Below the pieces are notes generated by a model that saw only the letters and a list, made by a program, of their open reading frames with translations, searched no databases and was not told where the DNA came from. Positions 33,339 to 43,904 of a stretch of 64,000 bases of DNA are shown here, in pieces. The stretch lies in contig JAMAHW010000026.1 in assembly GCA_023627715.1 (NCBI GenBank), positions 1-64,000 of the forward strand. The letters are read 5' to 3'. The stretch is from Periconia sp. R9002 (lineage: Eukaryota; Ascomycota; Dothideomycetes; Pleosporales; Periconiaceae). How positions within the stretch are numbered: position 1 is the first letter of the stretch; each line of letters begins with the position of its first letter. Both the position numbers and the translations under genes were made by a program.

Positions 33339-33939
33339 TCAAATGCAATCTTTATCCCAATCTCCTCCAGTTGCATTAGACGTGACTGGAGCACCGTGAT
33401 AGGATGTGTTTGAATTCCTCAAACATGCTACGTGAGGCTCAACTGCGGCCAGCTCTTCCTGGAGCTGTTTGTAATCTCCGGAACCTCCTGTGACGTTCAA
33501 TAGAGAACAGGAGACTGCTTGACTGCCAATGCATTGCCTGCGTCCAATCAGTATACGAAAAGTCCTCAATGAGCCATAACTAACCAGGAAACGGATGCTA
33601 TTCCATTGGGAGAACCTCTAGGTATGCTAAAGTTAGCTATCTGGTCTCCGGCACAGTTTTTCGGCTTGACAGTCATCGAGTAAGGCAGAAAGGTCGAATC
33701 GGAATGCTCGATTGTCATTTCGCAGGTGTTGTTCCTTGAGTTAGAAATACTGGCAGCTATTAACAATCTTTTGATGAATGGTGCGATTCTCCCATGACTT
33801 ACTGGAACTCCAGTATATCACCGGCGTTGATGAGACCTATCGGTTTCGTCATGCAAGGCAGGGGTCGATCAAATGGAAGCCATCTTTGACCGAAACACCC
33901 AAAGGGCAGAGTGAGCAGAGCTGCAATGAGAAAGTTCAT
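33339..33939 (-). CDS. Small secreted cysteine-containing protein
   Basis: Three exons (33939-33803, 33749-33585, 33537-33339) close in phase and encode 166 residues. The start 'MNFLIAALLTLPFGCFGQ' is a good signal peptide. The mature part has six or seven cysteines ('RPLPCMTKP', 'NNTCEM', 'PKNCAGD', 'QCIGSQAVSC', 'HVACLRN', 'KDCI') and several N-glycosylation sites (NNT, NFS, NVT, NTS, NAT). It is likely an extracellular protein, conceivably an effector or wall protein. No family is recognised. Confidence 0.7.
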
Positions 33940-34053
33940 TTTGGTATGGTGTGTGCAAAAACAATGAGTTCAAGCGGCTGTACTTATACAAGCCAACGAT
34001 AGGACGAGATTTTCATTATCGAGAAATGGGTTCTCTGAATTCGACTAGCACAT

Positions 34054-34755
34054 TTGTTATCAACAAATCATTTTCGAAAATTCGCTGAGGACAAAAGTTC
34101 TGATTCCGAAACAAGCTTTAGAAAACCTGCGAGTCAAAGTAACGAACCAGAGATGTATATCATCTTGGATCAGCGTACATCCCATCATATGCAAAACATA
34201 CATCAGCCAAGCTCCGCAATGTCGTACCCGCAGCTCGTCCACGGTAGGGGGTGCATCACATTCTCCGCTCCCAATCATCGTGTGTTACGTCAGATCAAAC
34301 GTCACAGCGATGATAAAGCAAACTTGAGAAAGCAAGCTTTAAGTAAGTCGCTAGGATTGAGAACGGAGGAGCTCGCCTCCTTACTTGCGAAATATCATTG
34401 CGAGCTATCCCCGATCAGAGACCACAATGAAGTGCGCGTGCGACTCTACCTCCCAAAGCCACCACCAACGCCTCCACCGAAGCGGCCCCTGCCACCGACT
34501 CCGAAGAAATCAGCCAATGCTTGCCCCGATCAGTATTTCCTCTCCCATTCTTCCACGGAACGACCGGGATATGTGGTTCATGAGCCTCGTCCTGGCGGCA
34601 ATGTGTCTGTTTTGCCGCTTAACATATCGAACAAAGGAACACAGCAGACGGACGTGTCCATTAAGGCTAACCACGCAAGGGTCGGAAGCCCCAGAAAAAA
34701 GCATTGGAAACTAAGGTGCGGACCATTTCATCTGCCAACTATTGTAGAGGAATAG
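34054..34755 (+). CDS. Proline-rich orphan protein
   Basis: One exon of 233 residues. It is mostly disordered and basic, with a central 'YLPKPPPTPPPKRPLPPTP' segment suited to SH3 or profilin binding. A helical part precedes it ('RKQALSKSLGLRTEELASLL'). No known domain is seen. Confidence 0.45.
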   Translation: MLSTNHFRKFAEDKSSDSETSFRKPASQSNEPEMYIILDQRTSHHMQNIHQPSSAMSYPQLVHGRGCITFSAPNHRVLRQIKRHSDDKANLRKQALSKSLGLRTEELASLLAKYHCELSPIRDHNEVRVRLYLPKPPPTPPPKRPLPPTPKKSANACPDQYFLSHSSTERPGYVVHEPRPGGNVSVLPLNISNKGTQQTDVSIKANHARVGSPRKKHWKLRCGPFHLPTIVEE

Positions 34756-35584
34756 ATTGTGTATACCTCGAAGACGGTCGGCGCATTGTTTAAATTGGTT
34801 ATATAATTCGTTACTTATTTTGTTGATGTACGGTCAATTACTGGATGGTGATATTCACGGTGTAACTTATAGGTTTTGTTCCTATCAAATAGCTATATAG
34901 AAATCAAATTAACACATGATTGTTCCTCAATAACTCAGCTAACTAAGAGATTTTAGTTTTATAGTAATTAATTAATTGACTAACTAATTACTTAATCAGT
35001 GCAGTCTTCTCTTTTTAATTGTGTGGAAATACGCTAATTTTTTATCGCCATCAATCATCACATTAGTTATTCACCCCAGTCTGATCAATACACTTAATTA
35101 ATTACACTAACTTAAGGTTGAGGACGTTATCAAGTGTATCACCCCCCTACCTATGTCGATACCCAGGGTAGCAATACGCTGTGAGGATTGATTCAAATAG
35201 CTGTATCTTAATCCTTGAACTCCACCGATAGGCTCACCCGATGTTCTTCTTTTCTTCCCTTCCCTTCCAATGAATCAATCTACAGTAATTAATTAGTTAA
35301 CTACTTTTGTCTAGAAGCCTAGATTGGCGAGATTGCATGAAAAAGGATCTAACTAATTAAGTATTAATTATTCAGTCAAAATGCATAGAAATTATTGTTC
35401 GGGTCATCGTCGATCTAGCTGCTACAGCCTCCTTTTCCGCGACCGAATCGCGATCCGACATCATTCGTTGTGAAAATATTTTAATTGTCCACTAACGCCT
35501 AATAATTATTTCACTGGTCAACTATTTAACTTTGTAATTAATCATTTATCTAGTACTATCCGAAAACAAACCTGCGACAGGAAT
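34756..35584. repeat. AT-rich spacer with TTAATTAA/TTAACTAA tracts
   Basis: Short runs built from TTAA, TTAG and CTAA blocks recur near 34,965, 35,095, 35,285, 35,350 and 35,535. No ORF of note is present. Similar tracts lie at 39.2-39.45, 47.3-47.5 and 51.4 kb. Confidence 0.7.
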
Positions 35585-36346
35585 CTACACAGCAAACCAG
35601 AAAAGACTGCCCAAAAACCAGATGAGAAAGAATCTGAGTTTTGTTGCGCTGCTCGAAAGCGGGAGAGATGTACTAGTTGGTCTACCAACTTTTCCCGAAG
35701 AAATAACGGTTGTCCGGTTGGGAGAAGCTGAACGGGTAGTGCGTACCTTACAATTCCCCAGAGACTTCGTGGTAGTAGTTTTAAGGGCGTTGCGTACAAA
35801 ATCATCTTGCCTATTTCGTGGGTTTAAGCTGAATACCATGCCAGAGCGACAATGAGATCGAGGGTTTTCCTGGGCACAGTAAAACCATTGAGATTCTGTA
35901 GAATTAACCACGAAATCCACCAGAAATTTTCCATTTATCTTCGAGGGGTTGTGCTGTGCGAAGCCCGTGTCGAACTGGCCGGAGTTGTCGCAAGGGTCTG
36001 TCAGGGAACTCTGAGTCAACGAGTGATTGCCACTCACAAAATCGAAACGGATCGTGGTACCAGTCGTCGCTTCGGTAGATGCAGGATTGAAAGACAGATT
36101 GTCACCATCACCGACAGTGACGTGGATCACCTGGGAGATTCCAACCTCAGTTGGGAGAGTATGAGATGGCAAAGGAGCTATGGGCGGCGACGTGATGGTT
36201 GCGTTCCACCCAGTCTGTTTGACTTGAGTTTTGGACACATGTGGACTTTGAATGGAGTACATTTTTGGAGTAATTATTTGAAATAGATGCGAAAGCAACT
36301 TAAATAATATTGATAGCAGAAAAAAAGCGTGATTGCTGGATTTCAT
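35585..36346 (-). CDS. Extracellular cupredoxin-fold protein
   Basis: A single exon of 253 residues. A hydrophobic N-terminus ('FFLLSILFKLLSHLFQII') looks like a signal sequence. The core matches fungal cupredoxins: 'IHVTVGDGDNLSFNP', 'FDFVSGNHSLTQSSL', 'PCDNSGQFDTGF', 'WFYCAQ', 'SHCRSGMVFSLNP'. These supply the usual copper ligands (His of 'GNHS', Cys of 'WFYC', His of 'SHC', Met of 'GMV'). A Ser/Thr-rich linker and a C-terminal hydrophobic segment ('FFLIWFLGSLFWFAV') suggest a GPI or membrane anchor. Cell-wall or surface location is likely; physiological role unknown. Confidence 0.75.
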   Translation of the reverse strand: MKSSNHAFFLLSILFKLLSHLFQIITPKMYSIQSPHVSKTQVKQTGWNATITSPPIAPLPSHTLPTEVGISQVIHVTVGDGDNLSFNPASTEATTGTTIRFDFVSGNHSLTQSSLTDPCDNSGQFDTGFAQHNPSKINGKFLVDFVVNSTESQWFYCAQENPRSHCRSGMVFSLNPRNRQDDFVRNALKTTTTKSLGNCKVRTTRSASPNRTTVISSGKVGRPTSTSLPLSSSATKLRFFLIWFLGSLFWFAV

Positions 36347-36514
36347 TATTCATTTATCAATTTTCACGGGGAAAATATGACTAACAAAGATTCGGGATTC
36401 GATTTTCAAAAAACCGAACAAATGGATTCAAGAAAACTATGGATATATATAGCCCGCGCTCGCCCCCACTATTACTCCAAACCCAGTACAGTCAAACCAC
36501 TAGCTTATTTAAAA

Positions 36515-39034
36515 ATGACCGAACCAAATGTCGTTGAGACAAACACGACTGCTCAAACAGCAGTAAAGATGGAATCTAGCCCCATTTTGAGCAACGCCGA
36601 GCTGGCTCAATTGCAGAATATCAATGAACCTGCCGTTGCAATCAACCCTGAAAATCCAGAACCTGCCCATCAACCTCAGCCCGGTTCGAGCGTATCTCAA
36701 ACCGCCCATATCACACAGCCACAGCCGACTCAAGAACAGCATAGCCAAAACCCTGAAAGCTCCCAGGCAAATGATCAAGCCCATGCTATTGTCCAAGTCG
36801 ATAAACCCAGATTTCAGGTTCCGAAAGAATGTGTTGATGCACGAGCCGAGATATACCAGATTTTCTGCTCTACACTGGACGACGCATCCAAACCTATAGA
36901 TCAGCAAAAATGTAGTCAGATTTTGTTGAATTACAACAATCAGTGCATGAATACCCCGCAGTACACCATTGAACCGAAAACATTCATGGAAATTGTCAAC
37001 CAGATAGGTTCTATATCGAGAGATGGTTTGCCAAAGAGCACTGAATCTTTCAGGAAGTTTCTGAACAAAGTCGCCACGCTCAACAACATCATAGCCAGTA
37101 TCGGCGCCTGTTGGAGAGATGTTCTCGGCAAAAACTATTACATAGTGATAGATTTCCTCACACAAGGATTGGGCACAGAGACCACCGGGAATCTATCGGA
37201 TGTTTTGCTTCAACTCCTGAAGCCTAACAGTGTACAGATCAACATATTAGCATCTGTTCGTGGTGCTCTGGACTTACTTTTGAATCCGGAATATAACGTT
37301 GGAGAAGAAGCTTTGCAAAAGTTGAAACAAATCGATGACGGTTTGATACAAACAAACAAAGATCTCGGTTATCGACCGGGAGACCACTGTCTTCCTTGGA
37401 AATATATACGGGTAGCTTTAGAAGAGACCAGAACAAATAAGCGGTCGGCTGCTGCCGAATTGGGCATTTATATGGCCTGCATGGGGGTTCCCGGATACCT
37501 TTTCGACGGCATAGTAAACGACGTCGACAACACTCGTCAGCTAGCAATATTCAAGGAAGTATTGCAGTCAAAGCACTTGATGTCTGAGCGCGTGACAGAA
37601 GTACAAAAGATTCGGGAAAAGTTTTCCAACTATCAACCGCCCACGATTAGTTCTGTGGAGGATGATGTGAGTGACGAGGAGAACATAAACGATGATATGA
37701 TTACGGGTGGTGTCGCGCCCACCGATACTCAAGCCAGTGCTACCCAATACCCCCCAGGAATGCAAGGAGGCTCTCAGCCCGCAGTGACCGTGCACTTCCC
37801 TCCAGCTATGCAAGGAAGCCCTCAGCCCGCAGCGACCGTGCACTTCCCACCAGCTGCGCATGGAGGCCCTCAGCCCGCAGCTACCGTGCAATTCCCTCCG
37901 TCTATGCAAGGAGGGCACCAGAATGGTAGAGTCACACGCTCTAGAGCCCAATACAACCCGCCACAAGAGAATACTGACGATAAACCCCTCATCTCGATGG
38001 AACTCCCAGACATGTATCCGCAAGGGGTGCCTAAAAAGACAGTGGCATGGGGCTACCATGCTGGAGGAAGAGTTTACTACATTACAAAAGTCGGATATCC
38101 AGGCGGGTCTGCATATCGAAAGGATATCTGTTACTATGGTGACAAGGAAAGATGGGAAAGGCCACGTGCTGAGGACAATATCAACTTTGATCGTTATGGG
38201 GAGAAGCGCAGAGGTCCCAATGGATCAGGTGGTAGCAAGCTCTACACGAGACGCAATATAACTGGTATCTATGGCGTGGTATTGGATGTTCTCAAATACG
38301 GAAGTGTATGGCAGGCATTGCAAGCCCTCAACCCGGACGTTGCCAGAGATATATGGATCTCGACTCCTGTCCTCACTGGATGGAATCCAAATGACGAGGG
38401 ATATGGACCTGCTGTAAAGCGATGGGAGACACGCCAGTGCTTTCGTGACCGAGCAACAAAAGATTACGCGGATAAAATTATCTACGAAGCCGCAGTCGAG
38501 CAAGAGAACAAGCTGGCTGAAGGTGTGAGACTTTCCCGATCCCCATCAGCGGGCCTTATTCCAGCACAGACTCAAGCTTTGAGAGCTCAGTCATTGCCAT
38601 TTGACCAAAGACGGTCTGTGGTGCCAAGTGTCGAAGCCCCTGCATATGATACTCGCCACTACCCAGCCGTTGAGTATGACCCTTTCGCAGAAGCGCGGCG
38701 AGAGAAACAGCGAAGACTGGAGGAGCGAAGACAAGAGACACGGGAGAGACAGAGAGTGCCGAACAAGTATTGGCAACCCGCAGACTACGTACATTGGCAA
38801 GAAGAAGAAGATACACCAATGAGAGCGGAAGAAGGCGCTCACCGCGAAGCGGACGCTCGCCGCACTGGATCAGCTGATGCCGGGTCAAGCACTTCCATGT
38901 TTGATATGATCAAAGACTCCTTACTCGCCACATATCTAGCGGAGAACGGTTGTTCGAAGCTGTCGCAGCTTCCCTTACATGTTCAAATTACTTTCTCAAA
39001 GCTTTTGAAAGGAGCTTTTGCTCAAGCAATGTGA
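36515..39034 (+). CDS. Large orphan protein (839 aa) with 16-residue repeats
   Basis: A single exon. The ATG of 'MTEPNVVETN' is preferred, though the frame stays open further upstream. The N-terminal ~115 residues are disordered and Q/P-rich. A helical domain follows (about 115-375, 'FYIVIDFLTQGLGTE'-like). Then come three and a half 16-residue repeats of the type 'PPAMQGSPQPAATVHF', and a second globular region (about 505-680) with 'WGYHAGGRVYYITKVGYPGG' and 'RNITGIYGVVLDVLKYGSVW'. A charged coiled-coil ('RREKQRRLEERRQETRERQR') and a short helical tail end the protein. I recognise no family. It is the largest orphan in the accessory block, flanked by TTAATTAA tracts. Confidence 0.65.
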   Translation: MTEPNVVETNTTAQTAVKMESSPILSNAELAQLQNINEPAVAINPENPEPAHQPQPGSSVSQTAHITQPQPTQEQHSQNPESSQANDQAHAIVQVDKPRFQVPKECVDARAEIYQIFCSTLDDASKPIDQQKCSQILLNYNNQCMNTPQYTIEPKTFMEIVNQIGSISRDGLPKSTESFRKFLNKVATLNNIIASIGACWRDVLGKNYYIVIDFLTQGLGTETTGNLSDVLLQLLKPNSVQINILASVRGALDLLLNPEYNVGEEALQKLKQIDDGLIQTNKDLGYRPGDHCLPWKYIRVALEETRTNKRSAAAELGIYMACMGVPGYLFDGIVNDVDNTRQLAIFKEVLQSKHLMSERVTEVQKIREKFSNYQPPTISSVEDDVSDEENINDDMITGGVAPTDTQASATQYPPGMQGGSQPAVTVHFPPAMQGSPQPAATVHFPPAAHGGPQPAATVQFPPSMQGGHQNGRVTRSRAQYNPPQENTDDKPLISMELPDMYPQGVPKKTVAWGYHAGGRVYYITKVGYPGGSAYRKDICYYGDKERWERPRAEDNINFDRYGEKRRGPNGSGGSKLYTRRNITGIYGVVLDVLKYGSVWQALQALNPDVARDIWISTPVLTGWNPNDEGYGPAVKRWETRQCFRDRATKDYADKIIYEAAVEQENKLAEGVRLSRSPSAGLIPAQTQALRAQSLPFDQRRSVVPSVEAPAYDTRHYPAVEYDPFAEARREKQRRLEERRQETRERQRVPNKYWQPADYVHWQEEEDTPMRAEEGAHREADARRTGSADAGSSTSMFDMIKDSLLATYLAENGCSKLSQLPLHVQITFSKLLKGAFAQAM

Positions 39035-39457
39035 AAGAATTACTTACTTAGTAAGATGTCGAGACCAAGCTGTGCCTGTAGTGCATAGACTTGTAACTAG
39101 TTTGTCGAGTTTTGTCATCCGTGGGTCCCCAAATTGAATATTTGTTTAGTCACTTGATTGCAGCAACATGTAAATGGATAAGTTATTTAAAGTAATATCT
39201 GGTAGTTAGTTCCATATTGATTACACGATTGGGTATCTAAGTAGTTGGTTAAGTAATTAGGTAACTAGTTGTTTAATTCTGTGAATCAAATTGCTTATTA
39301 GATCGTTACAAGCTTTAACTGCAGGAGTTGCGTGGCACTGATAGCAATGATTGACGTGTTGTTTGACGAACCTGGCTTAACAAACTAATTAACTAAGTAG
39401 TTAATTACTTAACTAACTAACTAAGTTAAACAGCTAATTAAAATAATACAAGCCAAG
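39035..39457. repeat. AT-rich spacer with TTAA/CTAA tracts
   Basis: Dense tetranucleotide-register runs such as TTAATTACTTAACTAACTAA lie at about 39,240-39,275 and 39,380-39,445. The spacer separates two convergent orphan genes. No ORF is supported. Confidence 0.7.
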
Positions 39458-40095
39458 TCACTTAATGCGCTCTTTTTTTGTCTTGTTCCGGGGACTATCA
39501 GTCTCTTTACTCGCTTTTCTTTTCCTTGGAGTTCTTCCGACAGTGGGTTTGGGCAGTTCGCTAGAGAGAGCCTTCCTCTGGAACTTTTCCAATTCATGGT
39601 CAAATGTCTCCAGTTTTTTCCAAATCTTCTCATGATCTTCTTTGAGTTTTACGGCCGCGTCACGAAGTCGATGCGCTTTCTTTACGGCATCCTCTGCTTT
39701 TTTAAGGGCTTGGTCTTCTCGAAATTAGAATACATTTATTCGTGGTGAAAAACGTGTTCTTTACCTGCCAATTTGCATCCATTGTTCGCGTGCTCTTTTT
39801 CATCTCCCTGAGGCATTACCGCTTGTGTTGGAGGAAGGTTCGTATCTGTATCTCCGAACATGTACTGAAAGTCGACACCAGCGAGCAAAACATTGGAGTG
39901 CTCTGTTGTTTCCTCGTGTTTCTGAATAGAAACCGTTAATTATGGCGTAAACCCTGGGGAGAGCCCAATAGTCTTTCTCACCTCTTCCGATAGCAAAGGT
40001 TCTTTGCCGCCCTGTTCAAGCAGAAACTCGTCCTCTGGGAAGATAAGAAACTGGTAGACGCCATCGTCTGGCACTGTGATATCCGTCTCACTCAT
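39458..40095 (-). CDS. Acidic/coiled-coil orphan protein, three exons
   Basis: Exons 40095-39982, 39921-39765 and 39717-39458 close in phase for 176 residues. Introns are 60 and 47 bases with GTGAGA/TTCAG and GTAAAG/CGAG ends. The N-terminus is acidic ('VYQFLIFPEDEFLLEQ'). The C-terminal half is a long helix ('ALKKAEDAVKKAHRLRDAAV', 'HEKIWKKLETFDHELEKFQ') ending in a nuclear-localisation-like basic tail ('RTPRKRKASKE', 'NKTKKERIK'). Probably nuclear; no family recognised. Confidence 0.6.
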
Positions 40096-41043
40096 GTTTG
40101 TTCCGATCTTGAGTTGAGAGATAGTTTCGTGGGTCCGACGGATGTTTTTGGAGAACTATAGAGGAGTCTGATCAGCTATGTAGCTATTTAAGTTGGCTGC
40201 CTATGCTCACCAGTAGCGACCAAAAATTGCATAACCTGAAAAACGAGTCGTTTCAGCATAGCACAGCCCCAGAAAGTAGGTTGACTGAAGTGGCGCTGCA
40301 ATGATCGCGCGCAGCTTATCATCTCTAGGTTGTATGTAAGTGATTGGACAACACCAGCGCTTATGCATCGGATTTCTAAGAAATGCATTGATCGTAGCCT
40401 CGAGACATGCAATGATGCCACCCTCAGCCTCACAGCACTCCGTTTCCGAACAACATGGTGCGACGCGAAGATACCACGATTTCACATGAAGAACCTCCGT
40501 TGCGTGAAATGAAGAGCTATTATCAGAAATTCAAGTATCTAAACATGATGGCAACAAATGGTTTTTGCAACATTTCTTTTCATATTTCAAAAAACGTTCG
40601 TCTGGCAGCTAGAACAACTTTTCATAAATGGTATCCGCCATAGAAGAAGTAGAAATGGGAAAGTGTTAGTTTGCACGTAGTACATGGTTTTAGAGTTAAC
40701 AATTGTGGAGTGGTCATGTAAATCAACGATTTCGTATCCTGTATTATGGTAACGTAACATACAATATGCAGTCCGAAGAACTGATTTCGAAAGTTCAAGT
40801 CATGGGGACATCAAGCAAACAGTACTGAGCAGAGTCTAGACTTGAGGCAGCTGTACGGCACTCAAGCCATTCTTTTGACCCTCGGGTTCACACTTTCAAG
40901 GGGCATGAACGTTTGTCTATTGAATGAGGCGTACTTGAGTGGGCTGTGCAACAGACGTGAAGTGCCACCAACACACACATTGTTCCAATATTCTGCATGC
41001 AAACATCCTAACCTTTCCTCATTCAATACGGTATATCACATGT
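40096..41043. other. No confident gene
   Basis: Only short overlapping ORFs (up to 92 codons) are present, none with splice or domain support. Confidence 0.4.
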
Positions 41044-41415
41044 TTAACTCGGCACACGGCGTTTGGAGGCCGACAATGATTCGTCTTTAGCATTCCCAAC
41101 AACTTCAGCCAACCGAAAAGTAGCCTGTTTAACCCGCCGCAAATCATGAACCTTGTCACTGATGGTGATCAGAAACTTTCCATGTTCCAAACGGCAGATC
41201 GTGACTTACGGGGAGTTGGTATCATCGAGCCATTTCTGGCTCGAATTGTTTTTCGTCTGATTCAATTGAATCGGCGGAGCCAGCCCCTGCTCACGGATGA
41301 GTGTATCCATCTTCAGAGTATATTTGGATCTTTTCGTGATGCTCGCTAAAGGTATGTAGAGTGTACGTCTGTCGAGTGTGACGAAAAATAAATCGAGTAT
41401 TAGAATAAGTGTCAA
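41044..41415 (-). CDS. Small orphan protein, two exons
   Basis: Exons 41415-41210 and 41158-41044 close in phase across a 51-base GTAAGT to ATCAG intron, giving 106 residues. The first 12 residues are hydrophobic ('MTLILILDLFFV'), but the rest is charged ('KQATFRLAEVVGNAKDES'). A later Met ('MDTLIREQG') is an alternative start. No family recognised. Support is the exact splice geometry only. Confidence 0.4.
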
Positions 41416-42338
41416 AACTCAGCTCTGCATTATCTCCATCTATTTATTAGACAATGGGCTGCAAAACGCGTATGCAGTACAACTAGGTCGCAAGACGTTC
41501 TATGATAGCTCAGTTGCTGTTTCTGTTGTGATGGCATCCGTCATGGAGGGTTGCTACGCCACACCGATGTGCCCAGGGTGTCTGGATCGAGCATGGATCA
41601 GGCTATCTGCACGATGCTTCTGAACACAGCAGGTGCATAAGGAGGCAACCTTTGGCACAGTTATTTTCTGTGGGTGTGAGACATAGGTGATAAGCCTTGC
41701 ATACGGTACGGATATGACAAGCCCCCTATCCGACAATACTTGATCAGCAGCACCTGCTTCTCTTGCCGCCACCCCTCGATTTTCCAACAAAGCCATTTAC
41801 CCAACCATCCAGTTGATCATCTTTACCAACAGTCGACCACCATGAAAGGAATAGTACAATATCTGTTCCGCCTCCAGAATGGGCTGTCTTTCCGGAGATG
41901 GATGCGACAGAGGGAGGACAGGATGCGACAGAAGGAAGACAGACAGAAAATCCTACGTGCAAGGCACCGCGAACTGTACATCCAGATACCGAATGGGGGC
42001 CACTGGAGCGAGTATTCGCCTGTGGAATGAGAAGGTCAGAATCGAACTGCCCCACGCTGGTTGCATGAAAGACTAACCAAGTAATATGAAGTCGCCCACT
42101 GGAAGATTGCATGTTGGCGGCTTCAGATATGGATCATATTTCGAATATGAACTACATCCTTGCACCATGCTTCTAAGGTTTTCCAATACTGCATTGTCTG
42201 TTGTCAAACTATTTGGATGATAGCACCAGATTAATTTACAATGTATATTTAACATCTTGTTCAACCATTCACACCGTCATTCGCAACACACATAACGTTA
42301 TCACAATACATTGCAAAGTACAAGTTCTCACCCGAAAA
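41416..42338. other. No confident gene; one possible basic small ORF
   Basis: An ATG at 41,842 opens a 62-codon frame to 42,030 rich in R, K and Q ('MRQREDRMRQKEDRQK'). It could be a small protein, but nothing else supports it. Confidence 0.35.
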
Positions 42339-43121
42339 ATGCTTCTTTCCAATCATGTTTCTCGGCCTGTAGCTTCAACCATGCATACACCCTCTTTGCT
42401 TACTATCCCATGTGAGCTTAGACTCCGGATCTATGAATTTGTGCTATGCTCTGTCTTATTGCACATCTGGAGCACGCAGAAAGAGGGCACCCAGGGCTCG
42501 ATTCGCTGGAAGCCATGCTTGTTCTTCAGCTCCGACAGTGGCTTTTGCGGCAAACCTCTCGTGTCAAACGACTTTTACCGATGTACTGATAACAACCAAC
42601 GCTCGATCATGTGCTGCACATCGCAGTCCCACCCAGTTTCCCTCTTGAGAACCAACAAAAAAATCTTCTCAGAAGTGAAAAGCGTCTTATTTCAGTATGC
42701 CAACCTATCGATCAACATGGAAGGCATGCTCGAGACTATACGATACCTCCAACTCAAAGGTTTACACCAACCGAAGCGAATATCCCTTTGCGGAACGTTC
42801 AATGACAGCAAAGCGCTGAAGCGGGAACAGATTGCCGCTTTGAGGGCCGAGAACGAGTCGAAGATTTACAACTTGTTCCATTCATTTCCAACGCTCAGAC
42901 GTGTTACGGTTCAAATTCGATGTTCTGCGAATCACTCTAGATCATGGAGAAAATGTGTCGACACTTTCGACGGGCTGGATAAACTGGTTCGCGAAGAGCT
43001 ACGAGTCAATGCACGCCCAGGTCATGCACTATGGATGATGGGATCAAAAGTTCGCAACGTGAAAATCCGTGGAAAAACGAATTTGATTGAGTTTCACTTA
43101 GATAGCAAAGAAATGAGATAA
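42339..43121 (+). CDS. F-box-like protein
   Basis: A single exon of 260 residues from 'MLLSNHVSRPV'. Near residue 20, 'LLTIPCELRLRIYEFVLCSV' is the N-terminal motif common to many uncharacterised fungal F-box-like proteins. It is followed by 'SLLRTNKKIFSEVKSVLFQY', the second conserved block of that group. The C-terminal half has no recognised motif. Substrate unknown. Confidence 0.65.
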   Translation: MLLSNHVSRPVASTMHTPSLLTIPCELRLRIYEFVLCSVLLHIWSTQKEGTQGSIRWKPCLFFSSDSGFCGKPLVSNDFYRCTDNNQRSIMCCTSQSHPVSLLRTNKKIFSEVKSVLFQYANLSINMEGMLETIRYLQLKGLHQPKRISLCGTFNDSKALKREQIAALRAENESKIYNLFHSFPTLRRVTVQIRCSANHSRSWRKCVDTFDGLDKLVREELRVNARPGHALWMMGSKVRNVKIRGKTNLIEFHLDSKEMR

Positions 43122-43216
43122 TATGCAGGTAGGATAGGCAAGATAGATATAGGCAACCTCTACTTTACCACGACAGTCTGGAAATTTCAGCTGGTAGATC
43201 AATGTCAATGCATAGC

Positions 43217-43504
43217 TCAATGAACTGCACGTACAACTTGGCGCTTCTTGCCCTTGTTTTTGCGATACCGGCAAATCCCCAGAATAATCACCAGCACAGT
43301 GATCATGACAACGATTGTTACTACCACACCTGCTATCACCCCAGAGGATGGGTTGCGACTTTTCACTGGTTGATGCGAAGATTGTGACTTGGCGCTACCG
43401 CCGGGGGCTGGTGTTGGTCCCATTTTCAGGAGAGAGGAGGGAAGGTTCGATGCCTGGTATGAGGGAACGGATATTGGCATCAGGGATGTTAGTTCAGGGA
43501 GCAT
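43217..43504 (-). CDS. Single-pass membrane protein (possible C-terminal exon)
   Basis: The frame shows an S/P/Q-rich segment, one strong membrane helix ('VVTIVVMITVLVIILGI') and a basic cytosolic tail ('CRYRKNKGKKRQ'). This is the layout of fungal Mid2/WSC-like surface sensors or adhesion proteins. The start 'MLPELTSLM' gives no signal peptide, so an upstream exon may be missing. Confidence 0.4.
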   Translation of the reverse strand: MLPELTSLMPISVPSYQASNLPSSLLKMGPTPAPGGSAKSQSSHQPVKSRNPSSGVIAGVVVTIVVMITVLVIILGICRYRKNKGKKRQVVRAVH

Positions 43505-43654
43505 GGTGCGAACTACGTTCAGGATTACCTATCTGCGGCGTTGTCCTTCGCGAACCGCTATGCCTATTTATGGCTGTGCTTATATTTGATTTTAGGCTAA
43601 AGCGGTTGCGGCAAGGCGAGTCCATTTTTGAGATCTGCAAAAAGCTTTGTGTTT

Positions 43655-43784
43655 TCGAAATCCAAATTCGAAATCCAAATTCGAAATCCAGATTCGAAAT
43701 CCAGATTCAAAATCCAGATTCGAAATCCAGATTCAAAATCCAGATTCGAAATCCAGATTCGGATTTCAGCTTCGGATTTCAGCT
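43655..43784. repeat. 12-bp tandem repeat
   Basis: About ten units of ATTCGAAATCCA with alternating A/G and C/A variants, then two units of TTCGGATTTCAG. All frames stay open through it, producing several spurious ORFs ('SKSRFEIQIRNP'-type). Confidence 0.9.
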
Positions 43785-43904
43785 TTACTTCTCCCAATAT
43801 ACTTACACCCCTGCAGCCACCCTTGCATCCCCCGTGACTGACCCCGATCAATGTGTATCGTTCGCTCCAACGTCATCACATTCTTTCTTCTGCAAACTAC
43901 CTCC

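Noticed and set aside
36329..36514. Upstream in-frame start for the 839-residue orphan
   Set aside because: The added sequence overlaps the divergent cupredoxin gene start and looks like leader DNA; 36515 has a better context and begins the Q/P-rich region.
36509..37165. 218-residue minus-strand ORF opposite the large orphan
   Set aside because: Shadow frame of the plus-strand gene, with no domain and no splice signals.
43628..43851. Overlapping ORFs reading as 'SKSRFEIQIRNP' repeats
   Set aside because: They are artefacts of the 12-bp tandem repeat, open in all frames.
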